From positions 1 through 64,000 of the forward strand of contig JADGJL010000030.1 of NCBI GenBank assembly GCA_027600665.1: a stretch of DNA of 64,000 nt. Direction: 5' to 3'. The DNA comes from Irineochytrium annulatum (Eukaryota; Chytridiomycota; Chytridiomycetes; Chytridiales; Chytridiaceae). The notes beneath the pieces are model-generated. The model was not told the DNA's origin, searched no databases, and was given only the letters and a program-made list of their open reading frames with translations. The position numbers and the translations under genes are program-made. Of this stretch, positions 50,657-61,780 are shown one piece after another (positions within the stretch are counted from its first letter, which is position 1; each line of letters begins with the position of its first letter).

Positions 50657-52061
50657 TCAAACCTTCTTTGATGTTATCTTGGGGTTCTCCCTAGCCAAGA
50701 CAATCCTCCCCGCCTCCCTGTAGTTGAACGAGCACTCATGCCGGTCTGAGTACCGATGGATTGAGCAGAACATGCGACTGCACCTGCACTTAAATGCCGT
50801 CGTCGACAGCAGCTTCTTCCTGCACTGCTCGCAGTATGTCTTGACGTCCTTCCTCACCGCTTGAGGTGTAGCCAGCGTCGACCTCGACGACCGGGGCGTC
50901 GACGACTTCCGGGCCCGCGACTGGCCGGGCTCCGAATTCGGCTTGTCGTAGTTGGCCTTCGACTCGCTCTCAGCCGACTTCATTGGACGGAGTTCGATAG
51001 GGATCGCGTCGGCGCGTATGAGACCCAAGACGGATAGGCGATGTTCTTCAAAGTTCTCCTCATCTGAGCCGCTGGCTGACACCGAGTCTTCCGATGACGT
51101 GCTAAATCGGACCGACTTGGAGCTCTTTCCCGTTGTCTTCCCCCCGATTCGACTGGTGGACGGCGTCTCGACTTTCGATTGTTGCCCTCTTTTTACTGAT
51201 GGTGTTGCGGGTTTCTTCACCGTTCTAAAGACGTCTCCTTTCGCCGCAGTTGCCGGCCGCGAGTCGACAGCCGCTATCATCGGCCGCGCGCCGTTTGGAA
51301 GCCTCATGATTGAAATGGCAGTTGCGGGCCGAGACGCCTTGTCCGCCCCGTAGCAAGTTCGATCAGCGTTGAAGCACGCCAAGGCGTCGATGGCGCGATT
51401 CGGTGTCCGCGGGCTGACGGAGCTCAGGGTCGAGGACGTCGCCAAGAGCGACAGGAACGAGGATGTTGACACGGTTGAATCCGATGACGCGGGTCTGGAG
51501 GAGGATCTACTACAGTATTCCGATATCCCGTCCCCGCCTGCGGTCAGGCCCGCGAGGACCGCCGCGCTCTCGGCGGAGAGCACTTGAATGGATTTCCCGT
51601 TTGCGAGCTTCAGAACCTGCCTCGACTTGGACGACCTGACCTCGTCCGCGACGTGGAGTTCGACCATGTAAAGGCCCTCATCCTGCTTGCAGAGCAAGAA
51701 CACCACCGAGTCGTTCTTGGCTTTCTCCATCTTCCTCAGCTTGATGGGCGGTCCCGGGCCTTACATCGAAAACCAAACGTGAGGAAATGCGAACATGTAA
51801 GGCCGGAAGAAATTGAACTAAAAATGCACACCAACCTCCAGCCATCTCGACCACTAGCTGCAGCCTCGATCCATCGCGTATGCCCACGTCCCCGATGGAC
51901 GACGCGTTCGGCAGCGGCTTGTCCCTGAAGATTAGGACCTGAGCGTCGCTCGGGATGAGTTCCTCGTCCTCGATCTTCCTCTTGAGGTCCCAGATGGAGC
52001 TGGCAGGGTTGACAGTGACCACGAACTCCCGCCCCGTCAAGAGTCCGACGGTGAGTTGCAT
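50657..52061 (-). CDS. Ubiquitin-like and AN1-type zinc finger protein (ZFAND4/ANUBL1-like)
   Basis: Two exons joined by an intron at about 51761-51831 (EMAGG|PGPPIKLRK). Residues 1-75 are a ubiquitin-like domain: MQLTVGLLTGREFVVTV, SSIWDLKRKIEDEE and GSRLQLVVEMAGG. A long Ser/Thr-rich linker follows. The C-terminal AN1 zinc finger has all Cys/His ligands: YCEQCRKKL, FKCRCSRMFC, HRYSDRHEC. A basic tail closes the protein at about 430 residues. The Ubl-(linker)-AN1 order with the MAGGPGPP turn after the Ubl is that of the ZFAND4/ANUBL1 family, thought to act with ubiquitin and the proteasome or p97. The direct function is not established. An in-frame ATG at 52124 would add 21 residues; the 52061 start coincides with the first Ubl strand. 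Confidence 0.85.
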
Positions 52062-52892
52062 GGTGCCGCGAGAGTGCCTTAAGCCGTCCCAATCAGTCAA
52101 GGTGGTCCCTGTCAATTCCCTCATTCATCAATCAACCCAACTACCGCGCTCGCTCACACCCCGCGACGCGAAGAGAACCGGCACGCGGCATTACTCCTGA
52201 GAGGTGATGAGTAGGTGAGCGCGGTTTTCTTTGTGCAGCGCGTCATCGACCCGTACAAGTTAGCCACATTCGGCCCCGCAATCACCTCGAATGGGTGGTT
52301 GGCTACCAACGCCGTCGTCATTGTCATCGTCAACATTAAGTACGAGGCGCCGGCACGATTACACGCCAGCGCAAGAATGAGTTCCCGAGTTTTTGATGTG
52401 ATGCTCATGACACACCGGGTGGGACCATCACGCGTTTTAGCCTTTGTGGATACGACGCTCGAATGGCACGTTGAGGACGTCTGGAAGATAGATCGAGTCA
52501 GCGACGAGGAGGTCGCGAGGCTCGGGCCCGCAAGTGTGGTGTGCCGCCCGAGGCAATGTCCCTGAACAGAGCGAAATGAAAGGAATCGACGGGTGTCGTT
52601 AATACAGACTTCGTTGCAACGGCAATTGTCTTAGGCGCGACAACGTCATTGAGGCTGCCCAACTACCATCGCACGCAAAAACTTTGAAAGCTCGAAAGCT
52701 GCAGAGCATCGCCAGACATGACATCTGTACATTCCCGGCCCGTATCTTGTATAAAGAGTGTCGCGCATTATTCTTCATATCCCCGCTTGTCTCCAGTGTC
52801 CTTTGCACTGGACTCAATACTACAGCAAAAATATCAACAATATGGAACGTAGTTTTGGCTGTTCACTCCTATATACACTATCTACATCCCAT
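52062..52892. other. Region between the Ubl-AN1 gene and the IQ-motif gene
   Basis: About 830 bp. It contains a 116-codon plus-strand frame (52215-52565) and a shorter minus-strand frame (52154-52408) overlapping it. The plus frame contains VRDVM-like and ITSNGWLATNAVV segments, but no domain is recognisable and no splice partner was found. Left unassigned; the region should also contain the Ubl-AN1 promoter. Confidence 0.35.
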
Positions 52893-54394
52893 TCATCCCA
52901 ACTCGTTGCCCCCAGACGATATCCTGTTCAGAAGCGAATCCAATATGATCCCGTCAACAACTCTCTCGCACGCCTCCCAAGACAGCACCGTAGTCCCCGA
53001 GCTGGAAATATGGTCCAAGAGCCGCGTCAGTATCTCATGATCAATCAGCCGATCAACAATCACATCAACAGTCTTCGATCTCCGTGGCCGACGTTTCACC
53101 GCATAAATCGTGCGATTCAGCTGTTACGACGTGAGCATTAGCGAGCAGTCAACACCCGCACCTCCTGCGAGATCTCAAAGGCCATCGTCTTTATCTGCAT
53201 CTGGATCACTTCGTCGATAACGTTGGCCAGGACTACGGATGTCTCCTCCTCCAGAAACACCTCTTCACACTGCACGGCTTTAAGCGGCTGATGCCCGTTT
53301 ATGTCTCGTTACCATCTTGGAGTCGATGATAATCTCCTGCACGAGGCTCTCCAATATGACGTCGCAGTGCAGGATGTCGGCGTACTCATCCACAAGATCC
53401 TGCAATGCGGCCTACAGAGAGTGGGATAAACGCGCAGAAACGGGATTGTCCGGTAACAACCTTCACGACGTGCACCGCTTCATCCGCCACAACGGTCGCC
53501 GCAATGTCTTCCACAGCCAATTCATACGCGTCCAACTCCCGGGTATGGAAAAGGCCCCTAATAAAGCGCTTCAGTCGTGGTCATCTAAAGAGTGTCATCT
53601 GACTTTGCCTGAAACTCATGAAGGAAGACCTTGACGTTCTCCGTCATCAGCTCGTAAAGTACCTCCTCGATCAGAAAGTATCGAGCGCGATGGATCTTTA
53701 GCGAAAGGCTCATAGATAACTGCGTGGATGTGCAAGTTATGCGAATAATAGGTAACAAAGCAAGAACGTACGGGAAAGTAATTCTCCTCGCAGAGTTCAA
53801 CTATCAAGTCGGGGATGAGCTCCTGAGTGCTGTTAGGGAAAAGTCGGCTTATCTTAGTTGACAAACGCTCTGGATAAGCTCCCGGATGATCTTTTCCATG
53901 AAGTAAATCTCAGGATGACTCCGCATCGCCACATCATTAATCTTCAAATCTTCAAATTGTTTCCGAACAAGGTACCCTCGCACATAGCGCTGAATGGTGC
54001 GCGCAGCCTGCATACGTGCGTTTCATAAAAAAGCAACAAAGATATCGCATACATCCATCTGGCTCCTCCGTCTTTCAACCTCCATCTCCCGTCTCTTCAA
54101 CACATCCGCCTCTGCGTCCCGCCTCGCACGATCCAGCTTCATCCTCTCGCTTCTCATCCTCCGGTTCATCCGCTCCCGATCTTCCTCGAGCTTCAGGCGC
54201 TCCCTCTCCTCTGCCCACTCCTTGTGCGCCCGCTGCTTCATGTCGCCCATCGCTTGGACGCCCGGGACGGGGAGGGGAAAACGAGGATCGAGAAATGGCG
54301 TGGAGAAGGGGGGCGCTTGGCAGACAATCAGCGTGGGAGCGGCGTGCCACATGGGGATGCCGGCGTCGGTGGGGACGTGGGCTTCATGCGCCAT
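52893..54394 (-). CDS. IQ-motif and coiled-coil protein, unassigned
   Basis: Spliced minus-strand gene of roughly 400 residues starting MAHEAHVPTDAGIPMW. After a Pro-rich N-terminus comes a highly charged helix (EERERLKLEEDRERMNRRM). An IQ calmodulin-binding motif follows (AARTIQRYVRGYLVRKQF), spliced across an intron near 54009-54054. The C-terminal half is a series of short amphipathic helices with acidic and hydrophobic repeats: STKISRLFPNSTQELIPDLI, DAYELAVEDIAATVV, FLEEETSVVLANVIDEV and VDVIVDRLIDHEILTRLL. Introns lie near 53700-53772, 53541-53583, 53405-53460 and 53105-53150. The family is not recognised. Charged helix, IQ motif and acidic helical repeats recall ciliary or cytoskeletal scaffolds, which is an inference only. 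Confidence 0.7.
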
Positions 54395-54604
54395 CGTTCG
54401 TCAATTTTGGTCCTTCAACAACCAGATTTCAAGCCACCTGCGTAGAACGCCATGATCAAAGGTGGGATGTTCGGCTTTTGCAACATTTTTCGGGGCCTGC
54501 CCCTTCCGATGCGCCGTGGCCGGCCGGCTGAATAATCGAATATGATGCTTAGTTGAACAGAGGGTCGACGAAGTGCGGATACTCCAAACGATTAAACTCT
54601 CTAT

Positions 54605-55512
54605 TTAGTCTGTTCCGACCTCTTTCGTTGGCGCAGAATCTGGTGTTGTGCCCACAGCCTTGATCGCGTCCAAAAATTTCGCCTTACTTTCCGCATCACC
54701 CGATCTCTCAAACCCATCCAGCATCGCCTCCTTCGCCTCCTCCATGAAAGGAAGCCCGAGGGACAATTGCTCCATCGCCGTAATCAGAGACCGTCGCCAC
54801 CCCTCCTGCGTGCCCCCTCGAGCACCTGTCGTCACCAAATCCGCATACGCCGCCGAGTCCGGAGGCACCCCGCTGTACAAAAGAAGAGCGAACGTCTTGT
54901 AGAGATTGTCCAGCTTCTCAACGTGTGCCTTCTCGTCAACAGCAACGCCAGGAGTCGTCTGCAACGCGTCCTCCCGAAACCTCCTCATGAGCGTCCGGAT
55001 CTGCCCCGTCGTGAGGTGCACCCCGTACCGCCCGCGATCACACCCAATGTTGAGCAGCGTCCTATGGGCTCGGACCGAAAACAGCAGGTCCGCGAAGAGC
55101 GCCGTGTCGGTCGAGTCCTGCGGCAGCGTCGGCCTGTGATTTCTCCACCGTACGATCGCATCCTTGAATAACTCCGCGTCCTCACCGTTCCGCATCGCGT
55201 ACGAGAGCACCCGCAGCCCACCGGGCAGGACCTTGTGCCCCACGGCGAGGTCGTCGACGATCGTGACGTAGCTCTCCCAGAACGGCTGCGAGACGCCCTC
55301 GGGTATCTTGCCGATGTTCTCCTCTAGCGCCTTGACGTCGGGCTGCGGTCTCCGCCGTTCGGCCACGCGCGCCCTCGCCCGAGATTTCGTCACCGCCAGA
55401 CCTTTGCATGAATCAGAGAATATTGTTAACCGGAGCGCAACCTACAAGATGGCGATCCATGAAATGCTCGCGTGGACCGGAAGGACGGGAGTGTCCGTAG
55501 CAGCCGGCTCAT
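54605..55512 (-). CDS. Probable mitochondrial protein of unknown function
   Basis: Two exons. Exon 1 (55512 to about 55444) encodes MSRLLRTLPSFRSTRAFHGS, an Arg/Ser-rich, acid-free amphipathic N-terminus typical of a mitochondrial targeting peptide. An intron (about 55400-55443) joins it to CLAVTKSRARARVAERRR. The remaining ~260 residues are alpha-helical (WESYVTIVDDLAVGHKVL, NLYKTFALLLYSGVPPD, MEQLSLGLPFMEEAKEAML). The spacing suggests helical repeats, as in mitochondrial ribosomal or RNA-binding helical proteins. I could not assign a family. A 37S ribosomal accessory protein is one possibility. It is divergent from the SNARE gene, with 221 bp between starts. Confidence 0.7.
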
Positions 55513-55733
55513 TGTTCCGATGATGAGGATGATGGTGTTTTTACTGCGAAAACAAGAACTTTGACCTCGATCCGAGCCCTTCACCCGTCCCGGCGGCGAA
55601 CTTCATCATCCGGCCCATCGTCCATCAATCGGACGCACAACCCTGCCGCATTACCCCATCCACAGTTATCGCTTTTGATACCGCCCGCCCAGCATGGCCA
55701 GGTACGGCAATCCCACCCCCGTCCTTACAGCTC

Positions 55734-56889
55734 ATGGAGAACACATACAACAGCATGCGGGACGCCATGGCCCGTCTCCAGGTAATCTTCGAGGAATGCA
55801 ACCCGGAGGCAGTGGATGCGAAGAAGGCCGAGCTGGGGCTGGACGAGTTCGCACGTCTGCGGAAGCGCGTAAACCTGGACGTCAAAAGCGTCCGGCAGGC
55901 TTTGAAGGAACGGGAAGCTCTCTTAACGAGCGTCGGGACCACCCCTGAGACGGCAGAGTCGTCCTATAGGATCCGGCTGATGATTAGGGGTCTGAAGGAG
56001 TCAGCTACGAGGATGAATGAGATCGTGGCGAAGGAGGCGAAGAAGGTACGATTGGCGGATCCAGCACCGGGTCGTTGGGCTAACCGGTGATTTTTGTGTG
56101 TGGCAGAAAAAAAACATGAAGGACCCGGAGAAGCTGGAGAAGGTCGAGCAGCGGAAGGAGATTTTGGACCTCATCAACAAGCACATCGAGGAGGTAGAGA
56201 ACCTAGAGAAGAGGAGGATAAACGAGGGGTACACCCTGGATCGGACGGAGTTGCTGTCGGGTGGCAAGCCGGGTAAGAATTGATGCCCCACCAACGACTC
56301 CCAACTGATCATTCGTCGAAGGCATCGGTGGAACCGGAGGTCACAGGGGCGTCGGGACCTACGGAACGGGGGATGCCAAGCCTCAAAATCCGGATGATCC
56401 ATATACACAGACCGATTTACCCGACATCGACGTGGAGGAGGACTTTAAGGCGATCAATGAGAAGAATAAGGCGATTGTTTGTGTCTATGTTTTATCCATC
56501 ATCGCTAATCGCATCGTAGGACGAGGACCTTGAGCATATTGGCGCTGGCGTTAAGAAACTTAAGGAGATGGCGAACGCGATGGGACAGGTTTGTTCAATT
56601 TCCGCTGCACCTCAGTCGCTTACGAAGAAATCGCAGGAGCTTGACGGTCAAAACGAAGCGCTAAATGACGTTGACCGGGCTGTAAATAAGGCGTTGGACC
56701 ACGTCGACAACGTTAACATCAATATGCGGAAGGCTCTTGATGGGGTAAGTAGTTGGATCCGGTATGAAAGTGAGAATTTCTTCTCACAAATCTTTGCAGA
56801 TGATGAAAGGCGACAAATTTATGATTAACTGCATTCTCATCTGTGTCTTGCTGGCTCTCCTGGGATTCATCGCCTCTTTATTTCAATAG
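55734..56889 (+). CDS. Qc-SNARE, SYP7-like
   Basis: Four or five exons. The N-terminal region has MENTYNSMRDAMARLQ and DEFARLRKRVNLDVKSV, a helical regulatory domain. Then comes EKVEQRKEILDLINKHIEEV, and a Gly-rich linker (GIGGTGGHRGVGTYG) reached through an intron. The SNARE core (about 56521-56750) reads HIGAGVKKLKEMANAMG, then QELDGQNEALNDVDRAVNKA. It has the central Gln layer and ends at a single C-terminal transmembrane segment, MINCILICVLLALLGFIASLF. A Qc SNARE of this shape with a long N-domain, QELDGQ and a tail anchor resembles the SYP7 group of plants and protists more than fungal Tlg1/Vam7. It would act in ER-Golgi or endosomal fusion, anchored in the membrane. The start lies near the first conserved residues. 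An upstream exon cannot be ruled out. Confidence 0.84.
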
Positions 56890-58858
56890 TTTTCAGCATT
56901 TTGGTTAATCTCAGCTCGATCATGAAGGATCAAGGCGCGAACGACAAAGAAGCAATACAAAATCATAGTTGTAAAGTATTGTATTAGGTACAGGCTGTTC
57001 CGATGTGAAGACACAACTCGGCGTTTGTTCCATTAGGATTTAGTTTATTGATAATGAGCTCAGCTACAAAGCTCAAACACACGATTCAACGCGAACAAAC
57101 GTCACGATAACTCAGACAAGAAGCTTAGCACTTCGTCGGCAACTGCAGGGGGCCAACGTGCATCACGTAGAATTTACCAATAGGCGAACTTAGTCAACCA
57201 GTACACGTCCGCCCGAAAGCCTTTTCGGATAAGGAATTGTGGCGAGAACGCGCGTTGGGAGGTATGAAGTAATCAGAGAAATTATTAGTCTCTATGCTCT
57301 ACGCCACAGAAACCTCCATGCTAAAGCTTGCCATCATGTCGAGGAACAAAATGCGGCCTTCACTGCAAATTTTCGTTCAATAATCTCTTAGCTTGTTATC
57401 TTCTAGCCAAGGCACCCTCCGAACACTTCCGGTGATTCATCGCAAGCAGCCGTACGTTCCCAGCGACGTGCAGAATTAGCATCTTCTTGCCGGTCCGTAC
57501 GGCACGACGGTTGTGTTGAGATGATGATAAGTCCACTTGCCGTCTTTTCAACCGCCTGCCTTTGCGTCAGGCTCAGTACGGGGACACTTCGGCGAAGATT
57601 CGACAGCTGGCTGCTACCTGTTACATTTGACTACACTTCGACGCAAGAAGATCTCCTGCAATCAAGAGTTCGGGCCTAATAGAGTCGGCCGTCTTCATCG
57701 AAGCGACGCCTCTTGTCATCTTCAGCAGCCGAAGCTCGCCTCACAATGCCGACCCGCCAGGCGGAGTAAAGAAGTGGGTGCAAACGAGACACAAGCGAAT
57801 AGGTGAAAAATAGCCTGTAGTTAACAAACAGCTGCCCTCCCTTCCCCTCCTCCGAATGACAGGGATTGAGTGGGTGCTAGAGCGACTGGCCCCCGGTACG
57901 TGCATAGAATTAACTCTCGGGCTCGCATACAACACCAAGCGCGCGCCTCGCAAAGTCCTCCCTCTTCGGCCGTTACCCCCTCCCCAGTACCCTCTGCGAC
58001 GCCTGATGTTCATTTGAAAGGCGTGGAACGCCCACTTGGGAAAAAAAACGAGTCTCGCGTCCGACTCGTGGGCCCACATACCCTGCCGTCCGTCAGAAGA
58101 GGCGGGCGACTTCTGTTTGACGTGAGGTACCGCTCCGGTGTCCAGACCCGAACAAGAACTGGTCCCTTCAGTTTTCGCTCTTCCCATTGGCTGTTTAATG
58201 GTAAGGCCTCAATGACCGCTGGTACACAGTACACAGGTGCACAGTTTTGGTGTCGCGGTGACCAGATAAATGGAGACAGATCGTAGTCGGGTATAGACTG
58301 TGAATAGGTAGAAAACTTCGAGGTTATACTCTTGTAAGCGAGGCCAGTAATGCGAATCGTCAAAGACTGTAATGGAGTTTAATGTAAGTCCTGCTGGCTG
58401 GAAACGCGACTGGGTCACTCATGATTAGCTGTTGGCTTTGGCCTACTGGCCAGAAGGGACTTATCAGAAAGTTAATCCCATTCCATCGCGAGGATGATAA
58501 GGGGACGGTGCATATGGCAGTCTAAACGGCACTCTAGTCCGATGCGACTCAGTGGGGATTCGTCGGCCATCCATTTGTTTCCGACGGCTGTATTGCTTAT
58601 TCACATTGTTCTGTCGTCCCTGCCGACAAAAGTGCATGTTGTCATTGAAGTTTTAACCAGGCGATGGGACCTGTGCGAGATGCAGTCGCGGAGAATCTTA
58701 GTCTTCTGCTCTGGTGATGGTGATCCATCCCGTGTACATCATGTCCAAACAACTTTGTGGTCGAAGATCGTACTACTTTAATAAAATGATATGAAATTTA
58801 TTTGTCATCACACCGCCTCCTCACGGCAGCGCTCAACTACAAATACCGAATATCAAAA
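56890..58858. other. Intergenic region, about 2 kb
   Basis: Lies between the SNARE stop (plus) and the calnexin stop (minus), so convergent 3' ends. Short frames at 57537-57806, 57741-58187, 57870-58286, 58010-58363 and 58494-58781 overlap on both strands. They have no domain, no coherent splice links and no bias toward one strand. No repeat family or RNA gene was seen. Confidence 0.4.
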
Positions 58859-60916
58859 TCAATCATCGGCCTTCTTCGCCGCCGACCGCTTTGTAGCACC
58901 CTTCTTCTCATCAACGTCCGCAGTCACAACGGGCTCCTCCGCAACGTCACCCTCCGTCTGGTCGTCAGGGGTCGCCTCGTCGGTCTTCTTCCCCTTCGCG
59001 GCGGACTTCTTGCCGGTGGCTGCTCCCACGTACATCCCAATAACGTTCGCGAGAGAGTAGAACACCCAAATCACGAGCGCGGCAATAGATCCCGCCGCTA
59101 ACGCGTCCTCCTTGACCGCCTCCACAGGGTCGATCTGGGCGTTGCGCACAAACATGATGAGACGGGCGCGGAAGTCATAGACCTGCTCCTTCGCGCGCTC
59201 CAGGAAAGAGGTGGCCTTAGGCTGAGAGGCGTTAACAATATGTGAGCTTCATAACTATCAAACCTTGTCCTCAGCGGCCGTGTCGGCCTTGGAGACCTCC
59301 TTCTCGAGCTTAACCTTAGGAACCCAGGTCTCCTCGCGCAATGCCTTAGCATCCTTCTCACTGTGGCCAACGTAGATATTGTCAAACAGGATCTTGTCCT
59401 GCATAGTCCAAAGCTCGAAGCCGATAGCGCCCTTAAACTAAGTCAGCGACCCACGACGTAAATTATTGATACGCACAATCTTGTTGAAGTTGGACGGGTG
59501 AAGGTCCTCGAAAAACTTCGGGTTTGGAATCTTGCGAGGCGCCCAGACACCCTTGTAGTCCGGGTTGTCGATCATTGGCGCCTTCCACTTGCCCTTGTAG
59601 TCCGGATTCGGCTTCATCGGGCGCTTCCACGGGCCGCACCCGGACACGTCGCCGCACTTAGGGTTCTCTACCGTTGGGGCAACCCAATCACCGTCCTCCT
59701 CGTCATCCCAATCGTCCGGTTTTTCCGAGGTAGGGTCCGGAACCATAGCGGGCTCGTCCTCTAACCAGTCCTCGGGCATCTAACGAATACGTCAGCACAA
59801 CCGATCAGTCGACAAAAAGGGAAGAAGTCTCACCTGCGCATCCGCATCCTCAATCTGAAGCGGAGCATCCTCGTCCCAGTCGGCAGGCTTCGAGGCGGTG
59901 GGGTCAGCAATTTTTGCAACATCAACCCAGTCAGAGGGCTTCGTGTCCTCGGGGTCGTCAATCTCTATCGGACAGCATCCACAGTGAGCAAAACTCGCGA
60001 CGCTCTTGAGCTCAAATGCAAACCTTTCGGCGGGTTGACGGCCGGGGTGAAGTCCTCCAAAAGGGATCCTTTCTTAACGCTCTCGTTGTTCACAAGCATC
60101 TCAAAAGAGTTGTCCGGGCGGACGATGAGGGTGTACAGGGAACTAGTCTTGTCGGTCTTGGCAATCGGCGGAGAGTTCACGTGCTTCTCCTCCCAGTCTC
60201 CAAGAGGGGAGAGGTGACGGAAGATGAAGTGGACTTTGTTCGTCGAGCCGCAGCGGTCAGGGCCAAACACTAACACCCGTTAGCTTCGAAAATGACAGCG
60301 TTTTTACTTACTAATCGTGTAAGGCGTCTTGTCGTTAAAGTTCTCGGGGGTGAACGATTCGTCGTACGTCAGAAGCTTCATGTACGCGCCGCCGCACTCC
60401 AGGCCGTTTTGAAGCTTAACTTCATACCTTGACGAGCTCAGAGCTTGATCACAGAAATCGAGACTTACTGCACGACGAGGGTTTTCCCAGTGTTATCTAG
60501 CGGGTTCGGGAACAGCGACGAGATCGCGTGGTGAGCAGCGGGGGTCTTCACCACGAGCCCCTTGTCACCCGCGAAGCCCGGGTAGACGGTGGCCTCCTCG
60601 ATAGCCCACTGACCACGGTAGGCCAGCAGAGCCTCGTCCTCGATCCCGTCGACGACCTTCTTCGCCGTCGATACGATCCACTTCTTCCCAAGCGGCTGAG
60701 TGAACTGCTCGAGGATCCCGTCGGACTTCAGCGTTGTCGGCTGCGCATGGTCAGAAGCGATCTTGAAGTGTTCGATGGCCTTACCTGGAACGCTGGCGCG
60801 GCAATATCCAGAGGAAGCTCCTCCGGGACGTCGTCGACGTCGACCTCCGCGTCGTCGCTCGCGAAGACGCGTCCGCTGAAGGCCAGTAGCGTCAGGAAAA
60901 GCGACTTCAGCTGCAT
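58859..60916 (-). CDS. CNX1: Calnexin, ER lectin chaperone
   Basis: About 560 residues with several short introns. The signal peptide [19 protein letters not shown] opens the frame (an in-frame ATG at 60928 adds four residues). The lectin domain follows: [43 protein letters not shown] and [17 protein letters not shown], with its disulfide cysteines. The arm has KPxDW repeats ([34 protein letters not shown]) and then [31 protein letters not shown] second lectin strand follows ([19 protein letters not shown]). A transmembrane helix near the C-terminus ([19 protein letters not shown]) precedes a Lys-rich cytosolic tail. The helix distinguishes it from calreticulin. It folds monoglucosylated glycoproteins in the ER. 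Its start is 109 bp from the divergent methyltransferase gene. Confidence 0.95.
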
Positions 60917-61025
60917 CTCGACAGGCAAAAAATCGTACGTGGAATTCGGCGAAGTGGAACAAGCCTTCCAACGGTTTGGTCAGTGTCCCAGTGGAAAGGG
61001 CTTGTGCTTGACAGCACACTCGGAT
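60917..61025. promoter_or_regulatory. Compact bidirectional promoter region, calnexin / methyltransferase
   Basis: Only 109 bp separate the two start codons on opposite strands, so the transcription starts and any 5' UTRs must lie within, or overlap, this stretch. No TATA box or known binding site was identified. Shared control is likely from the spacing alone. Confidence 0.5.
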
Positions 61026-61780
61026 ATGGGCGAAGGCGTCCCCGTCCCTGTGGCCGTTGGGGCCGCTCTGCTTTTTGGGTTGAATCTGCTCGCCCTTCCC
61101 TTCGCGATATCGTCGCTCCATCCGCGCGCAATCCCATACTTTTGGACCACGAAGCGACCGGAACAAATATTCAACGCGTTGGAGGAGATCGTGGGACCGA
61201 GATCAGAAAAAATGGCCATGAATTTCGTTGACCTAGGTATGAGGGCTGAACGTCCCTTACTTAATCCTGGTTGTCATGTGGGAAGTGATATTTTGTGCCT
61301 TTTCTTATAGGGTCAGGCGACGGGCGGGTGGTATTTGCGGCTGCGAAGCGGCGGTCGCGTGGTTTCGCATCAACTTTATGCGTTGGCGTCGAGAACAATC
61401 CCGTTCTGGTGTACCCTTGCAAGCTGCGAGCCTTCTTCCGGTGTGCGCCGTCCTTATAACCTCAACGTAGTACTGAGGCTTTACACAGACGGTCGTCGGA
61501 ATCTGCTCGAGTGTCCTTCATTAGAAGCGACCTTTGGAGCCATTCGGTAGAGCCCTATAATGTTGTTTTGTTTTTTGGAACTCATAATGTCATGCCCTTC
61601 TTTCATGAGAAGGTCAAAAGGGAGATGAAGGAGGGGTATGTTATCACAAATCTATTTAGACTTCCGGACAAGGAACCTATTAAGGAAGGGATGATTGATG
61701 AAAAGCCCTACTTTATTTATCACTTTAATCATCGTCCGAGTCATCCTCCGATTCCTCCTCCGCCTCTTGTAACCACTTAA
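61026..61780 (+). CDS. ATPSCKMT/FAM173-type lysine methyltransferase (mitochondrial)
   Basis: Three exons. Exon 1 begins [20 protein letters not shown], a hydrophobic N-terminal helix typical of the family, and continues [20 protein letters not shown]. An intron (61236-61311) joins MNFVDLG to [13 protein letters not shown], giving the SAM-binding motif [16 protein letters not shown] follows as motif II. A second intron (61439-61486) leads to [21 protein letters not shown] and [18 protein letters not shown]. Members of this family trimethylate a lysine in the c-ring of ATP synthase or of the ADP/ATP carrier. The target here is inferred from the family and not visible in the sequence. The frame ends at 61780, inside the acidic tail of the convergent eIF2B gene. 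The final ~25 residues are lineage-specific. Confidence 0.82.

Noticed and set aside
60528..61025. Upstream part of the long plus-strand frame (60528-61310) over the calnexin gene
   Set aside because: Antisense to conserved calnexin exons; only the part after the Met at 61026 matches a real protein.
60465..61166. Minus-strand frame reading through from calnexin into the methyltransferase region
   Set aside because: The calnexin signal peptide starts at 60916 (or 60928); upstream residues are an intron and promoter read in frame.
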